From: Paenibacillus aceti
Lineage (GTDB): Bacteria; Bacillota; Bacilli; Paenibacillales; Paenibacillaceae
Assembly (NCBI RefSeq): GCF_003614185.1
Contig: NZ_KZ987724.1
Location: forward strand, 1,418,037 to 1,482,036
Direction: 5' to 3'
DNA length: 64,000 bases
Shown: in pieces, positions 15,606-25,062 of the stretch
Numbering within the stretch: the first letter of the stretch is position 1
Layout: every line of letters starts with the position of its first letter
Translations under genes and position numbers: made by a program
The notes under the pieces: model-generated
Told to the model about the DNA's origin: nothing
Database searches by the model: none
The model's input: only the letters and a program-made list of their open reading frames with translations

Positions 15606-18600
15606 CTACTCTTCATGCTCAAGAATGTGAATAATTACCACATTGGAACTAACCTGGAAGGTTTGGCGGGCTCCTTCCGGACGGAATGAAGCGTGAGCCA
15701 GATTACTAACCTTTCTCTTTGGCGGCACACAGACCGCTTTAACCAGGAACACTACCTCGATGCTCTGACCTGGAGCCAGGCTGCCAAGCGGGATACCGAC
15801 CTCCGGGTTCGCAGAGTTGACGGACTTACCATCAATCATGACACTGCCCGGAACGAAGCGGATGCCTTCCTGCAGTGAATCCGTAAGCACCGTATCCAGT
15901 ATCGGCACTGTGCCATTATTCGTTACAAGCAGCGTGAACGGAAATTCATCCTGCACGAAAGCCTGAGTAGTTCCCGATTTCTTCAAGATAGATAGCGGCA
16001 GCGCAATCACACTGACCGTCGCTGAAGCCATCTGTGTAGGTATGCCCGGTCCAGATACCTCCAGGGTATTGACGATTTGCTCTCCCTTGGCCGCCGAAAC
16101 AGGTACCGTATACGGAATTATTAGCTTCTGCTTTTCTCCCGGATTTTGCATGAGCATCCTGCCCTGAATGCCGAGCAGCGGATCATTTATCTGCAGATCG
16201 CGCAACGGAACATTCCCGGTATTTACGATGCGTAGGACGAATATTACGGTTTGCCCCGGTAAAGCGGATGCTGGGTTTACTGTTTTATGCACTTTCAATT
16301 GCGGCACGCCTTGAGTAGTAACCGCTGCGAAAGCTTCGATTTCTCCGATCTCTGGAGAATTGACGATAACCCGGTTCAGCAGCTGGGCTCCGTTCGGGGT
16401 CCCTAACGGGATCGTAAAGCTGCGGGTGAACACCGTAACAAAATCAGCAGGAGCTTCACTGATCGTGATATTCTCGATACTCAACAAGGGATCGGAGAAA
16501 ACCAGGTTCGTCAGCGGTGCATTGGACAAGTTGCGGAACTCGATTGTAAAGGTCACCTTCTCCCCAGGAGCGGCCGTTGCCCGGTCTACAGTCTTCGTGA
16601 TCGCGGCGTTAAAGCCTGGAAGAACGCTCAAGGAAGCCGAGGCGGAAGCTTCCCCGGTTTGATTCGAAGTCGCTGTTACCGTATCCGTAATCACCGCTCC
16701 TGGTGCCAATTCTGGCACGACAAACGGATAAGTGACGGTCTGGATGGTTCCGGCGGGTAGCGAAGGAACCTGTGATTCGAAGCCAAGCTGCGGATCACGC
16801 AGGACAATATTGATCAGATTCGTATTTCCGGTGTTGCGTAGCGTTAGAATGACTTCGACAGTCTGCCCTGGTCTGGCTTCGGCAGGCCGGAACGCTTTAT
16901 CCAGCTGTAAGCCCGGAGCCTCAGCTACAGTTATGATGGCGGTAGCCTGCACCGGATCGGTCTCATCGGAATCGACGGTAGTCGTATTGAGAATCGTCGA
17001 ACCGGCCAAGGTACCCACAGGCACGATGAAATCAAAATGAAGTGTGCGGCTCTCACCCGCTGCGAGTGTTCCAAGCGGCTCGAAAACGTCCAATAAATCA
17101 TCTGTCAGCAACACATTCGTTAATGAGCTTGCACTCGTGTTGGTGACGACGATAGTGTACTGCACCGTTTGCCCGGGTACAGCCGATACTGGATTAGCCG
17201 TCTTGCTAACATTTAGCGTGAAGGCCGGCGCATTCACAATCACGCGAGCCACCGCTTCAATCGATTCCGTCTGATCCGACGTCGCCGTGCTGATATTGGT
17301 AATAATCGTACCATCTGCTGTATCTGCTGGAATCGTGAAGGTAGGGGTGAAGGTAACAGACTCACCAACCGCAAGCACGGGGATAATCTCATCCAAGCCA
17401 AGCTGCATATCGCCAACCCCAACACTGATCAGATCAATGTTGCCGGTATTTGTGACCGTAATCGTATAGGTAACGGTATCTCCCGGCATGGCGGAATCCA
17501 CGCTGGCGGTCTTCGTCAATTCGATAGCAGGCGCGCCCAATGCCGTAACGGTCGCCGAAGCTGTCTGTGCCGAAGTCTCCAATGGCGCTGCGGTGAGCAC
17601 ATTCGTAAACATTGTCCCAGCAGGCGTCCCCTCTGGAATGATGAACGGAATCGAGTCACGGATAGACGCTTCTGGTGCCAGAACCGGAATCGTGCTGGTA
17701 AAATTCAACAGCGGATCAGACAGCGCAATATTCGTCAACGGTACATTGCCGGTGTTGGTCAGAGTATAAGTGAACATCACTTCCTCACCGGGGAGTGCCT
17801 CAGCTGGTGTTACCGTCTTGGTTAATGTAAACGTAGGAAGCAGGAGCGTAACTATGGCATCGGCCTCAGCACTAGCCTCCACCGGACCGAAGTGACCAAT
17901 AACGGTAGCAATATTAATGAAGTTCGTACTCGCTCCTTCCGGAATCACGAACGGCACCGTGAGCGTTCTCGATTCTCCGCTGGTGAGAACGCCGAGATCA
18001 TTACTGATCCCTAACAGCGGGTCAGTAAGCAGCACATCGGAGAGAGTGGTGTTGCCGGTATTGGTTACGACAAAGGTATAGGTGACAGTGCTGCCGGGAG
18101 AAGCTTCAGCAGGAGTAACAGATTTCGTCAACGAAATCGCCGAGGCGCCTGTCACGATCACATCGGCATTGGCGGTTTCCGGACCGGTTTGATCGGAAGT
18201 GGCCGTCACCGTATTATGGATGATATCGCCCTCCATAGCTGTCGGCGGGATCACCAATGGAGCTTCAATCTGCAAGGTGTCTCCCGGATTCAAGCTGGCG
18301 AACACCTGATCAACACCAAGTAGCGCGTCCGTTACATGGACATTGGTTAGCGGCGCATTACCAGCATTGGTTACGGAAATCGTATAAGTTACAGTTTCAC
18401 CAGGCGAGGCTGTAGAATGATCAACGGTTTTGAACACGAATAATCCGGTGACTTCACTGACGATAATCGCAGCGTTGGCCGATACGGGGCCAGTCTCTGC
18501 CGGAGTTGCCGTAGCCACATTGGTAATAACGCTTCCGGCCGTTGTACCGGGTGGGACGACAAAAGGAATAATGAAAGAGCGCGATTCACCTTCCCCCATA

Positions 18601-20492
18601 AAAGGCACAACCGTCGAGAAGCCAGTGAGCGAATCTTCAACCACGACATTGGTAATGGGCGCATTGGATAGATTGGTAACTTCGATCGTATAGTTAACCG
18701 TCTCTCCCGGATTCGCGGAAAAGCGATCTGGTGTTTTCGTGATTTGCACGTTGAAGCTGGCTTGAACGATAACATCCGCTTCAGCAACAAGCGGTCCCGT
18801 TTCATCGGAGATCGCATTGACGAAGTTACGGAAGATCGTTCCGGCAGGAGTCCCTGGAGGAATGACGAAATTGAGGAAGAACTCTACCACGGTGCCAGGA
18901 TCCAGACGAAGGATATCCTGATGGAAACCAAGCGTTGGATCATCGATATGAATATTGTTTAAAGGCGCATTGCCCGTATTAATTAGCGTAAAAATATAAT
19001 GAACAACCTCACCGGGAAATACATTGGTAGGAAACGCCGTTTTCTTCAGAGCCATCTCTGCAGCCAGGAACGGTGTAATGACAGGATTGGATACGACTGT
19101 ACCCGTCTCAAAAGGGCCTCCGGTGACGATTTGATACTCAAACTTAAGAGTTGCTTCATTAATGATCAGATCATTCGGTGGACGGGAGACAACTCTGACC
19201 TGGAACGTCAGCACATGATCTTGCCCAATCTCGAGATTGCCTATAGGGATGCCCGTCTCTGGATTGACGCCAAACAGCTGGGCACCATCCAGAAACACGC
19301 TTCCGTCCACAAACTCCGTCCCCTCGGGAATACTATCAACAATGGTGGCAAAGTCAGCAGCAGCTGTGCCTGAGTTTCTAAAGAAAATGGTATAGGTCAG
19401 AATCTGACCGAGAACAGCATCGGGCGCATCTACCGTTTTATTAATATCGATCAATGGTGCGTTAAGATCAATCTGCAGGCCAAATGCGGAGACGATGTAC
19501 ACATCGGCAGACGTTCTGAATTGTACAAATGCCTGGGTCTGATTATTGACCAGCGTAGGAGAGATATCGACATTGGTTATATCCCAGCCCTGCCGGCCGC
19601 CAACGACATTCGTTCCCGGGCTGCCATTGATCTGGTTGCGAGTCCCGAAGGTTCCTGACGTATCAAGGAGGCCATTATCATCGTTAATCTGTGAAGCGAA
19701 GAAATTGTCAGCAAAGTTATTAGGACCGCTTAATATAGTAAGATCACTAGTCGTTGGACCGAACAGCATCTGGGTTCCTCCCCCGTCAGCATCTCCTTCC
19801 TGAGCAGAGACGGCGAGCCGACCGAATACCGGGCCGGTCACCGGGGTTCCAAATCCGCTAATAGGAGTAGTAACCGTGCTGTTAGAGCTAACGAGAACAC
19901 CGCCGACGAAGATGGATAAATTCCGGAAAGGAAGCCCGAAATTCTGATAAGCGACGCACAGCGTCCAACCGCAATAATTAGCGACCGCATCAGGGAATGA
20001 AATGAGTCCAGCGACCCCGCCAGCAGTATACACCCCGGGACCAGCGGTCTGAACGATTGAAGTAACATTCGCAGAACGCACATAACCATTGACTCCGACG
20101 TTAATCATCAAATCATTCGTGGCCGTAGCCGGATCAGGCGCAATACTGAGCACATTTCCTTGAGGGGTGGTAAAAGAAATCGATTTGTCGATAAAGGCAC
20201 TTACATTACCAGAGGTATTCGTATAAGTTCCGCTCCAGACCAGTTCGGCGTACAGTACTGTACTCCCTGGCGGCATGCGCAGAATCGCGCTCGAGCTGTT
20301 CAAGTTGAAATCATTGGTCGTCCCTGGCGGATAGCTGCCGAATTGCAAAGCGGTATCCGTCGTAACAAAAGCACCGATAGAGCCAATTGTGCCCGGAACA
20401 CCAACGGTATCAGATCGGCCCAGTCCCAATGTATTGCCTGTAAACGTAATCGCCCCTGGCTGATTATCCACGAACCTTAAATTTAACGGCAT
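15606..20492 (-). CDS. Giant DUF11-repeat surface-type protein
   Basis: About 1628 residues. I start it at the ATG at 20492, which has an 'aaaggaggg' site 6 bp before. The first ~350 residues are a non-repeat domain rich in Thr/Ser/Asn/Gly. Then come about twelve tandem DUF11 beta-sandwich repeats of ~110-130 residues, each opening with a segment like 'SPGETVTYTISVTNAGN' and ending 'NxATAxxxET/QTGP'. Such repeats form extended stalks in surface or spore-associated proteins. No signal peptide, transmembrane anchor, LPXTG motif or S-layer domain is visible, so how it would leave the cell is unclear; release by a non-classical route or a spore location are possible. Monocistronic. Confidence 0.85.
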   Translation of the reverse strand: MPLNLRFVDNQPGAITFTGNTLGLGRSDTVGVPGTIGSIGAFVTTDTALQFGSYPPGTTNDFNLNSSSAILRMPPGSTVLYAELVWSGTYTNTSGNVSAFIDKSISFTTPQGNVLSIAPDPATATNDLMINVGVNGYVRSANVTSIVQTAGPGVYTAGGVAGLISFPDAVANYCGWTLCVAYQNFGLPFRNLSIFVGGVLVSSNSTVTTPISGFGTPVTGPVFGRLAVSAQEGDADGGGTQMLFGPTTSDLTILSGPNNFADNFFASQINDDNGLLDTSGTFGTRNQINGSPGTNVVGGRQGWDITNVDISPTLVNNQTQAFVQFRTSADVYIVSAFGLQIDLNAPLIDINKTVDAPDAVLGQILTYTIFFRNSGTAAADFATIVDSIPEGTEFVDGSVFLDGAQLFGVNPETGIPIGNLEIGQDHVLTFQVRVVSRPPNDLIINEATLKFEYQIVTGGPFETGTVVSNPVITPFLAAEMALKKTAFPTNVFPGEVVHYIFTLINTGNAPLNNIHIDDPTLGFHQDILRLDPGTVVEFFLNFVIPPGTPAGTIFRNFVNAISDETGPLVAEADVIVQASFNVQITKTPDRFSANPGETVNYTIEVTNLSNAPITNVVVEDSLTGFSTVVPFMGEGESRSFIIPFVVPPGTTAGSVITNVATATPAETGPVSANAAIIVSEVTGLFVFKTVDHSTASPGETVTYTISVTNAGNAPLTNVHVTDALLGVDQVFASLNPGDTLQIEAPLVIPPTAMEGDIIHNTVTATSDQTGPETANADVIVTGASAISLTKSVTPAEASPGSTVTYTFVVTNTGNTTLSDVLLTDPLLGISNDLGVLTSGESRTLTVPFVIPEGASTNFINIATVIGHFGPVEASAEADAIVTLLLPTFTLTKTVTPAEALPGEEVMFTYTLTNTGNVPLTNIALSDPLLNFTSTIPVLAPEASIRDSIPFIIPEGTPAGTMFTNVLTAAPLETSAQTASATVTALGAPAIELTKTASVDSAMPGDTVTYTITVTNTGNIDLISVGVGDMQLGLDEIIPVLAVGESVTFTPTFTIPADTADGTIITNISTATSDQTESIEAVARVIVNAPAFTLNVSKTANPVSAVPGQTVQYTIVVTNTSASSLTNVLLTDDLLDVFEPLGTLAAGESRTLHFDFIVPVGTLAGSTILNTTTVDSDETDPVQATAIITVAEAPGLQLDKAFRPAEARPGQTVEVILTLRNTGNTNLINIVLRDPQLGFESQVPSLPAGTIQTVTYPFVVPELAPGAVITDTVTATSNQTGEASASASLSVLPGFNAAITKTVDRATAAPGEKVTFTIEFRNLSNAPLTNLVFSDPLLSIENITISEAPADFVTVFTRSFTIPLGTPNGAQLLNRVIVNSPEIGEIEAFAAVTTQGVPQLKVHKTVNPASALPGQTVIFVLRIVNTGNVPLRDLQINDPLLGIQGRMLMQNPGEKQKLIIPYTVPVSAAKGEQIVNTLEVSGPGIPTQMASATVSVIALPLSILKKSGTTQAFVQDEFPFTLLVTNNGTVPILDTVLTDSLQEGIRFVPGSVMIDGKSVNSANPEVGIPLGSLAPGQSIEVVFLVKAVCVPPKRKVSNLAHASFRPEGARQTFQVSSNVVIIHILEHEE

Positions 20493-20613
20493 TTTATCCC
20501 TCCTTTGAATGAATTTCTTCGTACAGTCCAACTCTTATCAGTGTATGCCAATTCAAATTCAATTTTGCTTGTACCTGATGAATAACTACAGCAGCAGTTT
20601 GTAGGGGATAGAA

Positions 20614-20652
20614 AAGAACCTCAGCTCCAGATTCATTCGGGCTAAGGTTCTT
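20614..20652 (-). terminator. Terminator of the AbrB-like gene
   Basis: Stem aagaacct-c-agc / gct-a-aggttctt, with T-rich sequence after it on the minus strand, 16 bp past the stop at 20669. Confidence 0.75.
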
Positions 20653-20668
20653 CATTTTTGTCTCTTCG

Positions 20669-20938
20669 TTATAAAACTCCGGCTTCCCGTGCAGGGCTCA
20701 GCTCACTCAAACAGGAGAAGCAAATAAAACGCCCCCGGAAGTAAGTGATCCGTTCCATCGAGCTGCAGAATACACATTCCTGCGTGCGATATTTGCGCAA
20801 GATGATCTGCTCCGTTTCATCATTTATAAATAGCTCAACCGAGTCCTTCTCCTGCAACTCCATCAGCCGCCGCGTCTCTACCGGAAGTACGATTCGTCCA
20901 AGCTCATCAAGCTTCCGCACGATACCTATGTTTGTCAT
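20669..20938 (-). CDS. AbrB-type transition-state regulator with C-terminal zinc-ribbon-like motif
   Basis: 89 residues. Residues 3-50 form the SpoVT/AbrB swapped-hairpin DNA-binding domain ('GIVRKLDELGRIVLP', then 'LFINDETEQIILRKY'). Unlike B. subtilis AbrB, the C-terminal part holds 'CVFC' and 'CFSC'-like pairs (ECVFCSS ... FICFSCLSE), which suggests a zinc ribbon. A strong 'aaggaga' site precedes the ATG. It stands 120 bp after the last gene of the NRPS/PKS operon on the same strand. AbrB proteins commonly repress secondary metabolism in exponential growth; a link to this cluster is an inference from position only. Confidence 0.85.
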   Translation of the reverse strand: MTNIGIVRKLDELGRIVLPVETRRLMELQEKDSVELFINDETEQIILRKYRTQECVFCSSMERITYFRGRFICFSCLSELSPAREAGVL

Positions 20939-21060
20939 GATTATTTCTTCTCCTTAAGTAATGGCAGCCTCAAAGGGGAAACGGGCATCCTTCCCTTCAT
21001 TACAGGCGACAACTGTCACAATAGACGAAATCCGTAACAGCCCGTCGAAATCAGTAGCAA

Positions 21061-22446
21061 CTAGACGACCACCGGAACCGCTTTGCCGACCTCGAACAAC
21101 TTACAATCGCCGACCTGACGCTCCGTATGAGCCTTCAACTGATTGCGCTCCAGCAGCTGCCTCAGCTCCTGCCGACTATGCCATGTCCATCCCGCCGTTG
21201 TGACAAGATAGGATACATAGCTGTCATTGTATAAGAATACCGCCTTCTTGCTGATCCGGAACAGCTCCTTCAACATGATCCCCACCAGCGGCTCACTGAT
21301 CATTCGGAAATAATCCGTGACAATGATCACATCAAAATGCTTGGACGGATAGAGCGTATCCACCCCCAGCAAATATACGAACTCCTTCTCTGTCCAGATG
21401 TTCTCATAGCGCTGAATCAAGCCTTTATTTTGCAAAAAGACGTGGGACACTTCCAGAGCAGAAAGGACGGCGCGACTATCCGCCCCGATGATCGCGGAGC
21501 GCTCCGTTCCCTGCACATACTCCTCATTAAGTAGTTCAATCAACTCCTCGCTATAGCCAGGCAAATAATAATGAGTCACCAGCCGATTGAACTTGGCCAT
21601 GATCAGATCGAAGTGCATATCTGCGGAATAAGGATAAATCTCCGTATCGAAGGTACGATGCTTCATATGCATCTTCTTGCGGTTCAAGTAGCTGGATTTG
21701 ATCTTCTGATCGATTTTGTCGTCGGAAGGATGCGGCAGATGCAGCGTGCAAATGTCCTCAGTCGCATACATCTCCGCCCCATGCATATGAAGCTGATAGG
21801 CAAAATCAGTATCCTCCGCCCCCCAGCCCTTCAGCGTCTCATCGAACCCTCCTGCTTGCAGCACGATGTCGCGCGAAGCACTGACGGCGCCGCCCCACCC
21901 CATGGACCACGGGACATCCATCCGATTCAGATCATGATCGACCAGTTCGAAATGCGAGGTGCGCATATCCTCCCACTCGGGATGATACCTTAGCTGCTCA
22001 CAGACAGCAGCAAGATTGGATGGTCTAATATGCTCAATCACAGATAAATCCTGACTAGGCTCAGTAAAAGCCCCCATTACATAATGGTACAGCACCCTAT
22101 TCGTGCTATCCCCGATCTGATTCACTACACGTTCGATAAAAAATTCCGGGATGACAATGCCACAATCGAGAAAAACGAGAATCTTGCCGCTGCTCTCCCG
22201 AATACCTACATTGCGAGTTCGGGAGCGGCAGGATTTCTTATCCCGCTCTAAATAGATATATTTCAAATTCTGAATCTGATCCTGATATGAAGCGATAATA
22301 TCCTGTACCGGCTCAGTGGAGCCATCATCGATAACGACGACCTCAAGCAATATCCCTGTATGGATCTGGTTCGCAATGAAATGGAGCGAACGCTCCAGCT
22401 GCTCCATTTTGTTGTACACAGGAATAATGATCGATACGTCCAACAT
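21061..22446 (-). CDS. GT2-family glycosyltransferase with C-terminal methyltransferase-like region
   Basis: Last gene of operon II. Residues 1-260 are a GT-A/GT2 domain: 'SIIIPVYNK', the DxD-type 'FLDCGIVIP', and 'GWGAEDTDFAYQLHMHG', the acceptor/catalytic 'ED' motif shared with chondroitin-polymerase-like GT2 enzymes. Residues ~300-461 look like a degenerate Rossmann methyltransferase ('FDVIIVTDYFRMISEP' then 'FRISKKAVFLYN'), without a clear SAM glycine loop. The start is the ATG at 22446, 8 bp from an 'aggaga' site. Probable role: transfer of a sugar to the cluster product or to a sugar scaffold, in the cytoplasm. The donor cannot be predicted. Confidence 0.8.
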   Translation of the reverse strand: MLDVSIIIPVYNKMEQLERSLHFIANQIHTGILLEVVVIDDGSTEPVQDIIASYQDQIQNLKYIYLERDKKSCRSRTRNVGIRESSGKILVFLDCGIVIPEFFIERVVNQIGDSTNRVLYHYVMGAFTEPSQDLSVIEHIRPSNLAAVCEQLRYHPEWEDMRTSHFELVDHDLNRMDVPWSMGWGGAVSASRDIVLQAGGFDETLKGWGAEDTDFAYQLHMHGAEMYATEDICTLHLPHPSDDKIDQKIKSSYLNRKKMHMKHRTFDTEIYPYSADMHFDLIMAKFNRLVTHYYLPGYSEELIELLNEEYVQGTERSAIIGADSRAVLSALEVSHVFLQNKGLIQRYENIWTEKEFVYLLGVDTLYPSKHFDVIIVTDYFRMISEPLVGIMLKELFRISKKAVFLYNDSYVSYLVTTAGWTWHSRQELRQLLERNQLKAHTERQVGDCKLFEVGKAVPVVV

Positions 22447-22469
22447 GTACACTCTCTCCTATCTCTATT

Positions 22470-23564
22470 TTACTTGCGAAACTCAAGCTCATCGATTAAC
22501 TGCGTAATCAATGCCTTTTCTGTATCCAGCATCTCCCCAAGTGAGTTCACTAGCGGCTGCAGTATGCTCCGGTTCTGACTCATGAAGCCCTTCAGCATAA
22601 GGTTGCGATGGGTATAGGCTTGCTTCTCCAGCCGCTCGGCCACGGCTAATAACGGAGTATCCTCGGCGAGATGACCTAACTGCTGCAAATATTTGATCCG
22701 CTCCACCATCATCTTCTTATGCTCCCACAGAATATGAAGCTGACGAACGTCGAAATTCTGTGCTCCCTCTATCACGCGCATCACGAATTCCTGGAGATAG
22801 GGATAAATCTCCACGCCGAAATAGCCTTCCATCGGCTGCTGCTGAATACGAAGCCGCTCTGTAGAGTTGCGCCCTTCCAAATAGTCGGTAAGAATCTCAA
22901 TCATCAGTGTCAAGTCAAAATCGAATCTTCCGGCGCCAGCGCCGTATTTACTGCCTTCATAGTCCAGAGGCTCCAGTCTCTTGCAGGAGCTGATCAAGGA
23001 TTGAGTCTCTTTGCCTTGCGAAGAATAGGCTTGGCCCAATTGCTCGAACGTAACCTCCTGCATCGTGAACTGGCGATTCTTATCAAAGATAGCCACATGA
23101 TAGATTTGCCGATCCAGATCATAGCCATAGATGAAGATATCATGGACAAAATGGTTCTGCTGATAGCAGATCGAATTGTGAATATAGAATTCATCCACAT
23201 ACGTGACTACATAATATTTGCGCTCCAGCTGCGTAATCAGATAGCGATGGATATCGACTCCTAACTGATCCAGCAGCACTTTATCCGTATGCTTGTACAT
23301 CAGCCACGGCATATGGGTATAAGCAATCATCAGATCCGGATAGAAATCCAGCCGATATTCCTGCAAATCCTGCAGATAAGGCTTGGAAATGAACAATTGA
23401 ATATAGCTCGTATGAATCCACGGCTGAGCGTACTCGAACGGCTGAAGAATGCCAAGCACATAAGCATGACCTAGAAAACCATATACCTTCGGCATTTCAA
23501 AGGGCAGCTTAACGCTTCTCAACATTTTATTTTCAAGTACTGATTCGATTTCCACGATGTTCAT
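22470..23564 (-). CDS. Family X protein 1 (BtrH-like fold suspected), unknown function
   Basis: About 364 residues from the ATG at 23564 ('tggagg' site 8 bp before). It is a clear paralogue of the protein at 48569-49612: both carry 'DVRxLHxLWEHKxMMxERxKYL' near the C-terminus and a 'H-x4-YG[FY]D' motif in the middle ('HDIFIYGYDLD'). That middle motif, preceded by 'YYVVTYVDEFYI', also occurs in the C-terminal domain of the PKS at 25063-28434 and recalls the BtrH/C39-like papain fold. Here no Cys stands at the place of the PKS domain's 'NCFYNS', so it may be a non-catalytic partner. It sits between a radical SAM gene and a glycosyltransferase gene, probably cotranscribed. No established function. 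Confidence 0.6.
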   Translation of the reverse strand: MNIVEIESVLENKMLRSVKLPFEMPKVYGFLGHAYVLGILQPFEYAQPWIHTSYIQLFISKPYLQDLQEYRLDFYPDLMIAYTHMPWLMYKHTDKVLLDQLGVDIHRYLITQLERKYYVVTYVDEFYIHNSICYQQNHFVHDIFIYGYDLDRQIYHVAIFDKNRQFTMQEVTFEQLGQAYSSQGKETQSLISSCKRLEPLDYEGSKYGAGAGRFDFDLTLMIEILTDYLEGRNSTERLRIQQQPMEGYFGVEIYPYLQEFVMRVIEGAQNFDVRQLHILWEHKKMMVERIKYLQQLGHLAEDTPLLAVAERLEKQAYTHRNLMLKGFMSQNRSILQPLVNSLGEMLDTEKALITQLIDELEFRK

Positions 23565-23607
23565 GTGACTGACCTCCATAATCTTGGTTACATTTTGGCT
23601 AGGCGTA

Positions 23608-24750
23608 TTAGAATGATTCTGGATCAGCAAACATCCGGGTGCAGCGGTTGCACATCATCAGATTCGTCGTCTTCATATAGTCACGGAATCGGGTCGCACG
23701 TTCACCCTCCCACATTTCCGCAAACGTGTTCTCATAGATATTGCCATACTTGAAGTCCGGTAAATCCACACAGGGGTACACATCGCCAGTACGACGGACC
23801 ACCAATTCATGCCAAGGGGCCACGCATTTCGAGCGGCCAAATACATTCTCGATGTCGGTATAATAGTCATGGATATCAATATAATGAGAGGAATCGATAC
23901 CTTCCTCCGCCCATAGTTCCTCCAGCTCCTTCTTCAATAGCTGCGTGTCCATCGGGATCGATTCCTCGACGAAGCCCTGCCAAGCCGGGGAGACATCACA
24001 GTCCAGATCATGCTTCATCTGAGTCGCATAAGCCCGGCCTCGTTCCGGCGTGGTGAACAAGAGCGGGGCCAGATTCACCGATAAGTCGCGGCGTCTTGAC
24101 CACGGATTACGTGGATCATGCAGCACGACCTCCGCATCCGGGAACCGTTCACGGAGCGCTCGCATGAACTGCTTAATACAGAGATAGTTGGAGGGCGAGA
24201 GCACCATCGTAATATTGATAAAAGGGAACATTTTCTTGCGTCGGCGTTTCTCTTCGATCAGCGCGTCGATATTCTCGCAAATCTTCTGGAAGCTGCCTTT
24301 TCCCCGAATCGCATCATGGAACTCCTCAGGTCCATCGATGGAAATATTCATTGCCACGATATTCTTCATAATGAACTCAACCCGGTTCTTGATTAAGGAA
24401 CCATTGGTCAGCAGGTAAATATTCGCCTTGCGCGCTCGTAGATGCTCGACCAGCTCGGTGAAGTCTTTGTACAGCATCGGCTCTCCGCCTGTAATGATGA
24501 CACCGAGGTTCTTATTCACTGCCGTAACCTCATCCAGGAATTTCTTCAAGACATCGATATCCAGCTGTTCACGGATCGCCCGCTGCGGCTCTTTCAGCGC
24601 CCAGCCAGTCTCTCCCCAGATATGACAGAAGTTGCAGCGATAGTTGCACAGCTCTGACGGGAATAACGTAAGCTGCTTAATCTCTGGTGCTAGATTGCGA
24701 ACATGCTCCTCCAGAGCCGTTCCTCCGAGTTTACCTGCCTTGGTTAGCAT
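23608..24750 (-). CDS. Radical SAM/SPASM enzyme 1
   Basis: 380 residues. The radical SAM iron-sulphur site is CxxxCxxC at Cys35, Cys39 and Cys42 ('CNYRCNFC'), followed by 'ITGGEPM' (the GGE motif that binds the SAM amino group). The C-terminal part has a SPASM/Twitch Cys set ('SKCVAPWHE', 'YPCVDLPDFKYGN', 'MMCNRCTRM') for auxiliary clusters. Such enzymes oxidise or cross-link peptides, or dehydrogenate sugars (BtrN in butirosin). Neighbours are a carrier protein upstream (14 bp) and family X protein 1 downstream, so a carrier-bound or sugar substrate is plausible. 'aggaggggg' precedes the ATG. Confidence 0.88.
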   Translation of the reverse strand: MLTKAGKLGGTALEEHVRNLAPEIKQLTLFPSELCNYRCNFCHIWGETGWALKEPQRAIREQLDIDVLKKFLDEVTAVNKNLGVIITGGEPMLYKDFTELVEHLRARKANIYLLTNGSLIKNRVEFIMKNIVAMNISIDGPEEFHDAIRGKGSFQKICENIDALIEEKRRRKKMFPFINITMVLSPSNYLCIKQFMRALRERFPDAEVVLHDPRNPWSRRRDLSVNLAPLLFTTPERGRAYATQMKHDLDCDVSPAWQGFVEESIPMDTQLLKKELEELWAEEGIDSSHYIDIHDYYTDIENVFGRSKCVAPWHELVVRRTGDVYPCVDLPDFKYGNIYENTFAEMWEGERATRFRDYMKTTNLMMCNRCTRMFADPESF

Positions 24751-24764
24751 AAGTTATCCCCCTC

Positions 24765-25031
24765 CTATTCCTCACTTTGATTCAAACGGATATAGTTCAT
24801 GATTTGATTGATCGTGCTGAAATTGCGGAAATCAAGATCCTCATCATTCCACGACACGCCGAACTCCATCTCAGTGGCGATTACAAGCTTGATAAAAGTT
24901 AAGGAATTAATGCCTAGTGCTGATAGATCATCATCAGGGCCGCACTTGTCAAGCAGAGCGGGCTCATCCACATTGTCTCGCAGCAGATCCATGACTTTCT
25001 GTCTTAATTCATCCTTCGTTTCGATGGTCAT
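24765..25031 (-). CDS. Discrete acyl/peptidyl carrier protein
   Basis: 88 residues, four-helix carrier-protein size. The phosphopantetheine site is 'ALGINSLTFIKL' with Ser43. It is acidic as usual and has a strong 'aggagg' site. It lies between the terminal PKS gene and radical SAM enzyme 1, so it may carry an intermediate for that enzyme or for chain release. It is distinct in sequence from the carrier at 55984-56265. Confidence 0.88.
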   Translation of the reverse strand: MTIETKDELRQKVMDLLRDNVDEPALLDKCGPDDDLSALGINSLTFIKLVIATEMEFGVSWNDEDLDFRNFSTINQIMNYIRLNQSEE

Positions 25032-25062
25032 CTTCTTTCCTCCTAATGGTTAGTTATATATA

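Noticed and set aside
23608-24750. A RiPP cluster reading for the radical SAM genes
   Set aside because: No precursor peptide, RiPP recognition domain or protease is present; the neighbours are carrier, PKS and sugar genes.
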